A stretch of 64,000 nucleotides of DNA from Methylocaldum sp002005105 (GTDB lineage: Bacteria > Pseudomonadota > Gammaproteobacteria > Methylococcales > Methylococcaceae), in NCBI RefSeq assembly GCF_051027545.1, contig NZ_CP194902.1, positions 4,464,001-4,528,000 of the forward strand. The letters are read 5' to 3'. Shown piece by piece: positions 17,891 through 25,347 of this stretch. Under the pieces are notes generated by a model. The model was given only the letters and a program-made list of their open reading frames with translations. It was not told where the DNA came from and ran no database searches. The position numbers and the translations under genes were made by a program. How positions within the stretch are numbered: the first letter of the stretch is position 1; every line of letters begins with the position of its first letter.

Positions 17891-17950
17891 GGTGTCAGGC
17901 TTTCGTTATTTGATTTAAGCCCCAGCTCAAAACCTTCGTTTTCGGTAGTG
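17891..17950. repeat. Inter-module repeat, copy 1 (short)
   Basis: This begins GGTGTCAGGCTTTCGTTATT and ends near ACCTTCGTTTTCGG. It is a partial copy of the sequence also present at 19046-19152 and 20329-20436, and it lies after the ParDE module. Confidence 0.6.
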
Positions 17951-17990
17951 AGCGCATCCATCAATAAAAATCCGGCGGCGAGACGCAAGC

Positions 17991-18947
17991 CTAAGAGTTG
18001 CCGAGCTCCTCTTCAGCACTTTCAAGTGATCCCTCGTTGAACTTGTGGGCAGGAATCGATACATAGTCGATTTCGGATTTTCTGATGAAGATCGATCTAT
18101 GGTATCCCTCAACAGGCAGATAGATCAGTTCATCAACGTCATCCGGGTCAATCTCAATAAGGCTGAATGTGTCGTAAAGAAGCTTGCTCTCGTTTAAGTA
18201 TTCGCAGCGTAACTGCCCCGAAGACAGCTGCCAGATAATACTCGTCGCGCGGTCCAAAAATTTTTGAGTTTCTGCAGCTGCCTTTTCTTTCACCTTCTCG
18301 CGATCCTCCGGTGCAACTTTGCCAGACACCACGAGACGTTCTAGATCCTCATCGGTCATCACGATCTTATTAAGAACTTCATTTATCTTGCTTTCCTCAA
18401 ACTCCTCCTCAAGACAGTCTAAGAAGTCCATGTGCTCCACTATTCGCCAGAAATCATCGTCGGGCAGTACGCCTAAATGGTCCTCGTACACCTCGGGTCC
18501 ATAGGTGTCATACGCCTCACTGGAAAAGTAGACATCCTTGATTGCAGCACGCCGAATAAACACCTTTCGATTGTCAAGCGACTCCGCGATGATAAAGCTA
18601 CTTCTTCCCTGCAGCTGTCTATGCAAACTTGAGCAAACCTCTTCTGAAATAGGAAGCAGCAGTGATCCTCTAGTTCCAAAGTGAATAGCCACCTCGCCAA
18701 AGTACTTTCGAGCATCTCCCGCGTTCTCGTCTGTTCCAAACAAGTCAAACGCCAGTGGCTTACCAAGGATCTCATCGACTGATGTCTCTAGAACTCTCGC
18801 AAGCTTTCTCAATTTTGCTGCTGGCACCGACGCGGTACCCGCCTCCCAGCGCTGATAGTTAGGCTGACTAACTCCCATCGCGTCAGCTACTTGCGTCTGG
18901 GTCATTCCCGCCATGAGTCTGCGTCTTTTCAATGCCGAGCGAGCCAT
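17991..18947 (-). CDS. XRE-family transcriptional regulator with large C-terminal domain
   Basis: A 318-residue protein. Residues about 8-65 form an HTH_3/XRE fold (MTQTQVADAMGVSQPNYQRW then KLRKLARVLETSVDEILG). The remaining 250 residues are not recognised, but two stretches look like internal repeats: SSFIIAESLDNRKVFIRRAA with IKDVYF, and LIYLPVEGYHRSIFIRKSEI with DYVSIP, suggesting a duplicated small domain separated by an acidic helical region. GGAGG lies 7 bases before the ATG and a good promoter lies upstream. It stands between toxin-antitoxin modules but no toxin partner is obvious. Confidence 0.78.
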   Translation of the reverse strand: MARSALKRRRLMAGMTQTQVADAMGVSQPNYQRWEAGTASVPAAKLRKLARVLETSVDEILGKPLAFDLFGTDENAGDARKYFGEVAIHFGTRGSLLLPISEEVCSSLHRQLQGRSSFIIAESLDNRKVFIRRAAIKDVYFSSEAYDTYGPEVYEDHLGVLPDDDFWRIVEHMDFLDCLEEEFEESKINEVLNKIVMTDEDLERLVVSGKVAPEDREKVKEKAAAETQKFLDRATSIIWQLSSGQLRCEYLNESKLLYDTFSLIEIDPDDVDELIYLPVEGYHRSIFIRKSEIDYVSIPAHKFNEGSLESAEEELGNS

Positions 18948-18976
18948 ATTCTACCTCCAACGATACATTTATACGT

Positions 18977-19005
18977 ATAATATATACATTACCGTATATT
19001 ATCAA
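18977..19005 (-). promoter_or_regulatory. Promoter and probable self-operator of the XRE gene
   Basis: Minus strand: TTGATA (19005-19000), 17-base spacer, TATTAT (18982-18977). The spacer and -10 region contain TATACGGTAATGTATA and TACGTATA palindromes, so the XRE protein may repress its own promoter. Confidence 0.6.
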
Positions 19006-19045
19006 GAGACAACCGGTGGCACCCAGCAATCGATTCCGGTGAGAA

Positions 19046-19152
19046 GGTGTAAAGCTTTCGTTATTTGACTAACGCTATATGCTCAGAGCGTTCGTTTCCG
19101 GCTACGCTTCATGTCGTCCAGCAACCGCTCATTGGCGCTTCGCGCGTGTTCG
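19046..19152. repeat. Inter-module repeat, copy 2
   Basis: It shares with copy 3 (20329-20436) a head around GGCTTTCGTT, a middle around GAGCGTTCGTTTCCG and an end ATTGGCGCTTCGCGCGTGTT. Read on the minus strand it encodes a protein tail, EHARSANERLLDDMKRSRKR, so the repeats are 3' ends of one duplicated small gene. Confidence 0.65.
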
Positions 19153-19173
19153 AATTGGTGCTCTGGCTTTCGT

Positions 19174-19743
19174 TTAAAGAGCGAAGGACATGCTTTTAAG
19201 GGTGCTGACGGTTTCCGGGATGCCTTGTCTCAGTAGGGTGTCGAAGTAGTCTTCGACCGTTTTTGCCGGGTGTTTTAAGCTCCGCCGGTGGCTTGCGGCG
19301 GCTTCCAAAACCTTAGAGGCATCGAGATCGAATACATCCAAGATGAAGTCATCGGGGTGAATCGCTTCAATGTCGTACTTTGCGAGCTCTCGTGCCGGGA
19401 AGTCTTTCAGGTTGAACGTGACAATCAGGCTGGAATGGCTCCGGATCGCAGCCGCCAGAACATGGCGGTCATTGGGATCGGGAAGGTCGAGGGCAGGAAT
19501 CAGGTATTCGTAACCCGTTACCAAGGCATCCCGGACGTTGTTGTCCATGAGCTGTTTGGTTCGGTTGAGCTGGTCTATGGTGAGATCCGGCCGTTCGGCG
19601 ATCAGGTTTCGAATCCATTCTTGATGGATTTTTTCGCTCCATTTGGCCCGGTATAGGTCGGTCAACGCAAGCCACATCAAGAAGTCGCGGAGCGGTGCGG
19701 GATAAAGCACGCAGGCGTCATATACGACAGCAAAGTTGCTCAT
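19174..19743 (-). CDS. PIN-domain protein, probable toxin
   Basis: A 189-residue PIN_3-type protein. Acidic active-site residues are visible in FAVVYDACVLYPAPLRDFLM (Asp9), the helical segment with SEKIHQEWIRNL (Glu), LDLPDPNDRHVLAAAIRS (Asp cluster) and LIVTFNLKDFP (C-terminal Asp). PIN toxins are metal-dependent ribonucleases. It starts 3 bases after the stop of a HTH gene that should be its antitoxin. The C-terminal 50 residues are helical and of unknown role. Confidence 0.82.
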   Translation of the reverse strand: MSNFAVVYDACVLYPAPLRDFLMWLALTDLYRAKWSEKIHQEWIRNLIAERPDLTIDQLNRTKQLMDNNVRDALVTGYEYLIPALDLPDPNDRHVLAAAIRSHSSLIVTFNLKDFPARELAKYDIEAIHPDDFILDVFDLDASKVLEAAASHRRSLKHPAKTVEDYFDTLLRQGIPETVSTLKSMSFAL

Positions 19744-19746
19744 TCA

Positions 19747-20205
19747 TCAATAGCCCATGTTGAGTTCTTGTGCCTGGGCTGCCAGTTCTTCTAATGTCTT
19801 CCGCCGTTCCTGGTCGATGCGTGTTTTGTAATCGACGACATCCTGATACCGCACTCGGCGGTGTTTTCCAACTTTGTGATAAGGGATTGTTCCCTCATCC
19901 AGGAGTTTTATGAGGTAAGGGCGGGAGACATTGAGGATGTCGGCCGCTTCTTGAGTCGTCAGTTCGGCATGTACCGGAATCAAGCTGACGGCGTTGCCTT
20001 GTGCCATTTCGGAGAGAATGTCAATCAGGAGCCGGAAAGCAGCGGTGGGAATTTTTACCGCTTCATGCTCTCCTTTTTGATCAATTACTCGTATGGCTTG
20101 CGCTTCTTCTTTGGTCTTTAAGTACAAGGACAATTGCCGGCTACTTTCTTTGGCAAGCGTTACTTCGGACTCGGTTGGAAGTTCCGGTTTTACGTTCGCG
20201 TTCAT
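19747..20205 (-). CDS. Excisionase-type HTH antitoxin paired with the PIN protein
   Basis: A 152-residue protein. Residues about 85-130 form a MerR-like HTH of the excisionase family: LTTQEAADILNVSRPYLIKL then EGTIPYHKVGKHRRVRYQDV. The N-terminal half (residues 1-80) contains LSLYLKTKEEAQAIRVIDQK and KIPTAAFRLLIDILSEMAQG, a pattern seen in antitoxins that precede PIN_3 toxins. It probably represses its own operon through the paired sites at 20260-20294. Confidence 0.8.
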   Translation of the reverse strand: MNANVKPELPTESEVTLAKESSRQLSLYLKTKEEAQAIRVIDQKGEHEAVKIPTAAFRLLIDILSEMAQGNAVSLIPVHAELTTQEAADILNVSRPYLIKLLDEGTIPYHKVGKHRRVRYQDVVDYKTRIDQERRKTLEELAAQAQELNMGY

Positions 20206-20259
20206 GGCAGTTTCAATAATCAGCTTCAGTATTCAGTGCTCAGTGTCAGGATGGCACCT

Positions 20260-20294
20260 ATTCGAAATATTCGCAACATTCGAAATATTCGAAT
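20260..20294. promoter_or_regulatory. Paired operator-like sites upstream of the PIN module
   Basis: Two direct copies of ATTCGAAATATTCG begin at 20260 and 20278 (18 bases apart, under two helical turns). Each is nearly palindromic. They lie 55 bases upstream of the HTH antitoxin start and are a likely binding site for it. Confidence 0.55.
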
Positions 20295-20328
20295 CGCAGT
20301 TTAAGAGGGATATATCCGAGAATGGGAA

Positions 20329-20436
20329 GGAGTCAGGCTTTCGTTGTTTGACTTAGGCCCCATGCTTAGAGCATTCGTTTCCGACCACGCTACATCTTAT
20401 CCAGTAGCCGTTCATTGACGCTTCGCGCGTGTTCGA
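20329..20436. repeat. Inter-module repeat, copy 3
   Basis: It shares head, middle and end blocks with copy 2 (19046-19152). Here the minus-strand reading frame continues further upstream and is annotated separately as a gene remnant at 20390-20488. Confidence 0.65.
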
Positions 20437-20488
20437 TGTCCCAGATCCGGATCGCTTCTTCGAGTTCGACTTTGCCTTCGTCGACCAT
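20390..20488 (-). pseudogene. Small protein 3'-end remnant (possible antitoxin tail)
   Basis: The minus strand reads MVDEGKVELEEAIRIWDIEH and ARSVNERLLDKM to a TAG at 20390. The final EHARSVNERLLD segment is repeated in copy 2 at 19046-19152 as EHARSANERLLD. No 5' part is present. The family is not recognised; the location among toxin-antitoxin genes suggests an antitoxin fragment. Confidence 0.4.
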
Positions 20489-20641
20489 TTTGCAGTGGTA
20501 TGGTCGCGCTAGATCAGCTAAAACCGGAATCTTGGCGGGGCGTTATCGGCATGGAAAAGCGAGAACGGGCGTGCAGCTTGGTCAAATAAGGGGGCTGTTG
20601 GTCTGATACACTTGTCCCGTTACGAAAAATGGGAAAATCCG

Positions 20642-20881
20642 ATGACCGACAATGGTGAAGACCTGATTCTGGAACACTTGCGGGCGCTTCGAAACGAAGT
20701 TAGAGCTCAGGGCGTCAAGATGGACGAACAGTTCGAGACTGTCCGCCTTCGGCTTGGCTCGATTGAAACCCAGTTAGTCGGGATTCACTCCGATGTCGCG
20801 GTACTTCATGCCCGCATGGACAAATTCGAAAGCCGGCTTGATCGGATCGAGCGCCGCTTAGAAATTCGGGAAGAGGTTTGA
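20642..20881 (+). CDS. Small coiled-coil protein
   Basis: A 79-residue protein, predicted almost entirely coiled coil: LILEHLRALRNEVRAQGVKM, FETVRLRLGSIETQLVGIHS, VAVLHARMDKFESRLDRIER. Heptad spacing of Leu, Ile and Val is regular. The ATG at 20642 gives the familiar MTDNGEDLILEHLRAL start; the frame is open to 20612. Such small proteins are frequent in mobile DNA; function is unknown. Confidence 0.65.
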   Translation: MTDNGEDLILEHLRALRNEVRAQGVKMDEQFETVRLRLGSIETQLVGIHSDVAVLHARMDKFESRLDRIERRLEIREEV

Positions 20882-21065
20882 TTCTGCAGAGCGGCCAACG
20901 TTCATCGCAGTCAACAATCCTTCGACAAGAAGTGGTATAAACCGGTTTCCAATGGCACGGATAACGAGCACAGATAGGATGAATTTATGCCTTGCTGTCG
21001 GGATCGAAGAGGCATCGGGGCGTAACTTGAGAAGATCGTCCTAATGACAGGGCAGAGGCGTTGAA

Positions 21066-21326
21066 ATGATTACCGTGAACCTTCCGAACAATCTTGAAAC
21101 CCGATTGGACGAGCTGGCCAAGAAGGCCGGGAAGACCAAGGAAGCTTGCGCCGAGGAAGCCATCGTGGAATACGTCCAACAGATCGAAAAAAAACTGGGC
21201 ACGACCGATACGAGACGCCGAAAGCTCCTGAACTTCCTGAACGATCTTAACCGTTCTCCCAGGAAGCCGAGATCGGCCCGAGAAATCGAGGAAACCATTC
21301 AAGAGGAACGCGATGCTTGGGATTAG
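21066..21326 (+). CDS. VapB-like antitoxin
   Basis: An 86-residue protein with a ribbon-helix-helix start (ITVNLPNNLETRLDELAKKA, GKTKEACAEEAIVEYVQQIE) and a charged C-terminus likely to contact the toxin. It directly precedes and slightly overlaps a PIN-domain gene, forming a VapBC-type module. Unlike the other modules in this island it is on the plus strand. Confidence 0.78.
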   Translation: MITVNLPNNLETRLDELAKKAGKTKEACAEEAIVEYVQQIEKKLGTTDTRRRKLLNFLNDLNRSPRKPRSAREIEETIQEERDAWD

Positions 21327-21724
21327 CCGTGCTCGTTTACCTCGATAGCTGTATCGTCATTTACCTGATCGAGAAACATCCCGAGTTTTACCAGTCCCTT
21401 CACGATGTTTTCCGATCGACCGAAGCGGATTTTTGCATCTCGCCTTTAGTGAAGCTGGAATGCTTAACTGGCGCTTTTAAACGGAACGATCCGTCTCTCG
21501 TTTCAGACTTTGAGACGTTTTTCGACTCGGCAATCACGCTTCCAATGCCTGAATCCGTGTTCTTGAATGCCGCAAGGCTCAGAACGTCCTTCAATCTGAA
21601 AACGCCGGACGCCCTGCATCTGGCGACCGCCGAACTACATAAATGCGACGAATTGTGGACAAACGATGATCGGCTAACCAAAGTCTCCACAATTCGAGTT
21701 GTCAACAAAACGTCAACGCCATAG
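21317..21724 (+). CDS. VapC-like PIN-domain toxin
   Basis: A PIN-domain protein of 131-135 residues. Acidic catalytic residues: VYLDSCIVIYLIE (Asp), ISPLVKLECLTGAF (Glu), KTPDALHLATAELHKCDELW (Asp) and TNDDRLTK (Asp). VapC toxins cleave tRNA or rRNA. The start is TTG at 21317 or, giving the usual short N-terminus, GTG at 21329, 2 bases after the antitoxin stop. Confidence 0.83.
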   Translation: MGLAVLVYLDSCIVIYLIEKHPEFYQSLHDVFRSTEADFCISPLVKLECLTGAFKRNDPSLVSDFETFFDSAITLPMPESVFLNAARLRTSFNLKTPDALHLATAELHKCDELWTNDDRLTKVSTIRVVNKTSTP

Positions 21725-21762
21725 CCGCTTAATGCTCCTTTAAAGCTACCCCAACCCTTCTT

Positions 21763-21857
21763 AGAGGCTATCCCAGTAGGCTCAAGAAACCCTTCGACCG
21801 GCCTGTCCTGAGCGGAGTCGAAGGGCTCAGGGCGAACGGCCTACTGGGATAGGCTCT
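21763..21857. repeat. Palindromic dispersed element (REP-like)
   Basis: Outer arms AGAGGCTATCCCAGTAGG (21763-21780) and CCTACTGGGATAGGCTCT (21840-21857) pair at 17 of 18 positions. Inside are a CCCTTCGAC/GTCGAAGGG hairpin and the phrase GGCCTGTCCTGAGC; related phrases occur at about 28640 and 40150, so this is one of a dispersed family. Confidence 0.75.
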
Positions 21858-21906
21858 TAAGCGCTTGTTTTGCGTGGCTTTAGATTGCTTTGCGTCGCAT
21901 CGCAAC

Positions 21907-21950
21907 GCTTTCATAATGCGGGTTTCGGCGGTTCAAGTCCGTCCGTAGCT
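21907..21950 (+). repeat. Duplicated 3' half of tRNA-Met (integration attachment site)
   Basis: 44 bases match the tRNA-Met gene from the anticodon stem to the acceptor stem at 41 of 44 positions, including TTCATAATGCGGG and GGCGGTTCAAGTCCG. The 5' half and the CCA are missing, so it is not a tRNA gene. It bounds the island that begins at 14034. Confidence 0.88.
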
Positions 21951-21965
21951 CTCAAAATCAAAGAC

Positions 21966-21998
21966 TTACGGCAGCTCTGAATCGGCTGCCGTAATTTT
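21966..21998 (+). terminator. Hairpin terminator after the tRNA-tail duplicate
   Basis: A perfect 10-bp stem TTACGGCAGC/GCTGCCGTAA is followed by TTTT. It parallels the terminator after the real tRNA. Confidence 0.75.
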
Positions 21999-22005
21999 GC
22001 CGGAA

Positions 22006-22521
22006 TCACGCTCTTTTCACGAGCGTGACCTCAGGCCTCTTCTCCTCGCCGCACAGCAGTTCCACGCACTCGATCAACCGCGCGATTTCCACACGGCTGT
22101 AATGCGTGGTGATCCGCCCGACATGATGACTGAGCGAGTCCTGCCGGTCTTCCAAGCTGCCCCCCGCGGCACGCAAAGGCATCCCGAAGGTATGCCGAAG
22201 ATCATGGACCGGCACCGGCTGAAGGCCCGCCGCTTCCCGCGCTTTCCGCCAGGCCTTGTCGTTCATCCTCGACACCTTTTGGCCGTCGAGATCGAACACC
22301 CGCTCCGAGCCGTTGCCCCGCCCTGAGGCGACGACCGAGCGCGCCACCGTATTGAGCGGCACAATCCGTTCGCGGCCATGTTTGGTTTCCGTTTCGGGGA
22401 TGACGAATACCGTGGTGTGCAACCCCTTGACGTCATGCTCCCAGTCCCAGCGCAGCCCGTAAATCTCCTGATCCCTTAAGCCGGTGTGAAGGGCAAACAG
22501 CGTCCTCGGGATCTTTTGCAT
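22006..22521 (-). pseudogene. Tyrosine recombinase/integrase, C-terminal catalytic half
   Basis: 171 codons on the minus strand. The catalytic residues are visible in order: ALHTGLRDQEIYGLRWDW (Arg), PVPVHDLRHTFGMPLRAAGG (His-x-x-Arg), SLSHHVGRITTHYSRVEI (His and Tyr). All N-terminal arm-binding and core-binding sequence is missing: upstream the frame runs into repeat DNA at 22583-22806. It is therefore probably dead, though the catalytic half is intact. Its stop lies 8 bases from the terminator after the tRNA-tail duplicate, the same geometry as the first integrase remnant. Confidence 0.8.
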
Positions 22522-22638
22522 TCAACACCCCCGTCTCCTTATTGGAAACTTTGGTTTCCGCGTTTTCCACCTTAATCCACCTTAGAGCATTTTCATACCG
22601 ACTGTACGGGCACTCGCGAGTAGGTCGGGAATCCCTTC

Positions 22639-22806
22639 CCAATCGCAAACGGTGTCTCCGGGAGCGCCGGAGCCACCCTTCCAATCGCAAACGGTGTCTC
22701 CGGGAGCGCCGGAGCCACCCTTCCAATCGCAAACGGTGTCTCCGGGAGCGCCGGAGCCACCCTTCCAATCGCAAACGGTCATCCGGGGAGCGCCGAAGCC
22801 CCCCTT
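22639..22806. repeat. 42-bp tandem repeat, four units
   Basis: Units start at 22639, 22681, 22723 and 22765. The first three are identical; the fourth is diverged. Each starts CCAATCGCAAACGGT and contains the palindrome CTCCGGGAGCGCCGGAG. The same CCAATCGCAAACGGT word occurs at 60193-60561 in both orientations and inverted at about 22860. Confidence 0.9.
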
Positions 22807-22859
22807 CCCGACGCCACGTCCCGGCCGAGCGTCTTCGTCGGAAGGGTCGCGACTAAAGC

Positions 22860-22926
22860 GACCGTTTGCGATTGGGAAAGGATTGCCGACCTACGAATGC
22901 TTGAATCAATTCATCCGAACCGAGGC
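22860..22926. repeat. Fragment of the 129-bp dispersed element
   Basis: It contains the inverted word ACCGTTTGCGATTGG and then AAAGGATTGCCGACCTAC with flanking sequence that matches the larger element at 24644-24772 for about 50 bases with several mismatches. Confidence 0.7.
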
Positions 22927-23115
22927 GCAGTTGGCGATGGCTCGCGAGGTCGTACGGTGTGCCTCCGTGCATGTTCTCTGGCAGCGTCACCGAGCAGTAA
23001 CACTCCGCCCCTAAGATTGGTGGTTTCGTGTGCCGCCGCCTGTCAGCTCCTCGAGCGAATCGGGTGCGCGGCACGCGGTGCGACTTCACTCAACGACTTC
23101 AGGAGAACAAATCCC

Positions 23116-24465
23116 GTGAAAACAAATGCCTGGAAAATTGTCATGCCTTTCGCCCAAGCCTCCGCCCTGACCGCCGCAGTCGTGGCCACCGGCGTTCAGG
23201 CAACGGAACTCACCGGTTTTGCAATGCTGCCGGCCAACACGTTTGCCGTCGGCCCGACTTCCGGACAATTCGCCGGTGCAGGAGCTGGTGGCAACAGCCT
23301 GCCGTTGGTCGACAGGCAGCCGGTCCAGGGTTTTTCGGCCGTTCTGAGGGGGCCGACGGGCAATTCCTTCTACGTGATGACGGACAACGGTTTCGGTGCC
23401 AAGACCAATTCCGCCGACACCCTGCTGCGCCTTTACGCCATGCGGCCCGACTTCAAGACGTGGAACGGTCGATCTGTGGTTGGCAGCGGCAAGGTAAGCC
23501 CGGCCGAGTTCGAAACCGGCAAGAAGCTGATGGCCTTCACCAGCAAGAGCTTTATCAGTTTGAACGACCCGGACCACAAGATTGGGTTTGACATCGTCGC
23601 CGGCATGGCGAACTACCCCAATGGCGCGAACGACATCCCCGTTGACTCGAGCATTCAAGCAAATCGACTGTTGACCGGCTCGGATCTCGACATCGAAGCG
23701 GTACGTAAGGACAAGAACGGCAATTTGTGGTTCGGAGAAGAATTCGGCCCGTTCCTGGTGAAAACCGACCACAAGGGCAAGGTTCTACGCAGCGAGATCG
23801 CCACCCCCAACATCCTTCCGCCTGGCTCCTCGGCCACCGGTCCGGACGTCATGTCGCCCCAGAACCCTTATCTCGGGGCAGGTATTCCTAACCTCGGCAC
23901 CTCCCGTGGCTTCGAGGGCATGGTGATCAATCCGGCCGGCGACAAGCTCTACACGCTGCTGGAAGGCACCGTGACGGGCGATCCGGTTAAGACGCTGCGA
24001 ATCAACGAATTCGACATCGATACGGAAAGCTACACGGGGAACAATTGGCTGTATCAGCTCGAAGCGGAAGGGACCAACATCGGCGACATGACCGCGATCA
24101 ACGATCATCAGTTCATCGTCATCGAGCGTAACGGCGGCACCGCGACCAACGGCACGCCGTTCAAGAAGCTCTACCTGGCTGACATGGCGAGCGTCGCCAA
24201 CGGCGGTTTGGTAAAGAAGACAGAACTGGTGGATCTGATGAACATCCCCGATCCGCACGACTTGAACGGCGACGGCAGCACCACCTTCACCTTTCCGTTC
24301 GTGACCATCGAGGACGTGTTGATCCTGAACCCAACCACCCTCCTGGTGATGAACGACAACAACTACCCTGGCACCGGAGGACGGGATTCGAATTCGGACA
24401 ATAACGAGTTCATCAAAATCAAGCTGGATCACCCTTTGGACTTTCGCGGCCGCCGTCAGCATTAA
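23116..24465 (+). CDS. Secreted esterase-like/phytase-like beta-propeller protein
   Basis: A 449-residue exported protein matching the esterase-like activity of phytase family (Phytase-like domain). A signal peptide (about residues 1-30, ending GVQATE) leads to repeated propeller motifs: QGFSAVLRGPTGNSFYVMTD, NGFGAKTNSADTLLRLYAM, LDIEAVRKDKNGNLWFGEEF, GFEGMVINPAGDKLYTLLEG, and a calcium-like loop LNGDGSTTFTFPF. The true start is the GTG at 23116, with AGGAG 10 bases upstream; the frame extends to 22897 but only through repeat DNA. It stands alone between repeat regions and a terminator. The substrate is unknown. Confidence 0.82.
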   Translation: MKTNAWKIVMPFAQASALTAAVVATGVQATELTGFAMLPANTFAVGPTSGQFAGAGAGGNSLPLVDRQPVQGFSAVLRGPTGNSFYVMTDNGFGAKTNSADTLLRLYAMRPDFKTWNGRSVVGSGKVSPAEFETGKKLMAFTSKSFISLNDPDHKIGFDIVAGMANYPNGANDIPVDSSIQANRLLTGSDLDIEAVRKDKNGNLWFGEEFGPFLVKTDHKGKVLRSEIATPNILPPGSSATGPDVMSPQNPYLGAGIPNLGTSRGFEGMVINPAGDKLYTLLEGTVTGDPVKTLRINEFDIDTESYTGNNWLYQLEAEGTNIGDMTAINDHQFIVIERNGGTATNGTPFKKLYLADMASVANGGLVKKTELVDLMNIPDPHDLNGDGSTTFTFPFVTIEDVLILNPTTLLVMNDNNYPGTGGRDSNSDNNEFIKIKLDHPLDFRGRRQH

Positions 24466-24533
24466 GGCCCGATTTGCGCCTCAGCGATAGGGATTAGCAC
24501 CGTTGCGCCGGGGGCATCCGGCAGTCCCGGCCT

Positions 24534-24571
24534 AAAACCCAGCGATTCGCCTTGTCGGGCGTTGGGTTTTT
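24534..24571 (+). terminator. Terminator after the phytase-like gene
   Basis: The stem AAACCCA(GCG) pairs with (CGT)TGGGTTT and runs into TTTTT, about 70 bases after the stop codon. Confidence 0.65.
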
Positions 24572-24643
24572 GCCGCGATCCGACGCTATCTGCGATCTCC
24601 GGCTTGCCAACGGAGCGCCGAAGCCGCCCTTCCCGACGGTGCA

Positions 24644-24772
24644 GTTGGGCCAACGGATTCGTCGGCAAAGGATTGCCGACCTACGAATGCTTGAATCCAT
24701 TCACCCGAGCCGAAGGCGCCAACGACTTCCGCCAAGCCTGTTTTGTCGTACGAGCGGGATGAAAACGCTCTA
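24644..24772. repeat. 129-bp dispersed element, copy A
   Basis: It starts GTTGGGCCAACGG, includes GTCGGCAAAGGATTGCCGAC, and ends GATGAAAACGCTCTA. It differs from copy B (31981-32109) at only 4 of 129 positions. It lies upstream of the exosortase gene and carries no gene. Confidence 0.92.
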
Positions 24773-24831
24773 GCCGACACCATCCGAAACATCGAATCAG
24801 ACTCGGTACAGATCGCTAAAGAACAGCCGAC

Positions 24832-25347
24832 ATGGCGCTTAGAGAACTCAAATCCATTGTTGCTTTCCTGTTGATCTTCGCCGGGCTTCAATGGCTTTAC
24901 GGCCTTGGGCGCGGAACGGCCGTAGAGCGCCTGCTCATCGACATGCTGACGGTCCGGCCGAGCGTGGCACTGATCAACCTCATTACCCCCGGCGAAAACG
25001 TAAGGGCAGTGGGCCACAGCCTGGTGTCGCCCCATGCTCGGCTCAACGTGCTTAACGGTTGCGAAGGTATCGAAACGTTTTTCCTGCTGCTGGCCGCGAT
25101 TCTGATCCATCGCACCTCCTGGCGGCACAAGCTGAGTGGCGCCGTCCTGGGCGTTGTGTTCGTCCATGGTCTTAATCAGGCGCGCATCGTGACGCTGTTC
25201 TACGCCTTTCGCTACGACAAGTCCCTGTTCAGCCTGCTCCACGGTTACATGTTGCCGGTGGTGTTGATTCTGCTGACGAGCCTGTTTTTCCTGGCCTGGG
25301 CCGTAGCCTGTAAAAAGGCTTCCAATGGATCGACTCTGCATGCTTAA
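24832..25347 (+). CDS. xrtH: Exosortase H (IPTLxxWG-CTERM-specific)
   Basis: A 171-residue multipass membrane protein of the exosortase/archaeosortase family. The predicted active-site residues are visible: NVLNGCEGIETFFLL (Cys), HGLNQARIVTLFY (Arg) and LFSLLHGYMLPVVLI (His). The short length and sequence fit the XrtH subtype, which processes proteins carrying an IPTL-CTERM tail. Such a substrate, the subtilase ending IPTLPQWG..., is encoded two genes downstream. The gene overlaps the next one by 23 bases. Confidence 0.87.
   Translation: MALRELKSIVAFLLIFAGLQWLYGLGRGTAVERLLIDMLTVRPSVALINLITPGENVRAVGHSLVSPHARLNVLNGCEGIETFFLLLAAILIHRTSWRHKLSGAVLGVVFVHGLNQARIVTLFYAFRYDKSLFSLLHGYMLPVVLILLTSLFFLAWAVACKKASNGSTLHA

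Noticed and set aside
21907..21950. Second tRNA-Met gene
   Set aside because: Only the 3' half matches; the acceptor 5' strand, D arm and CCA are absent, so it is an attachment-site duplicate.
22433..22774. Open frame encoding RLRLEGWLRRSRRH repeats
   Set aside because: It is a translation of the 42-bp tandem DNA repeat and of the truncated integrase region; no ribosome-binding site and no independent coding signal.
22639..22806. Possible CRISPR array
   Set aside because: Units are directly adjacent with no variable spacers and there are no cas genes.
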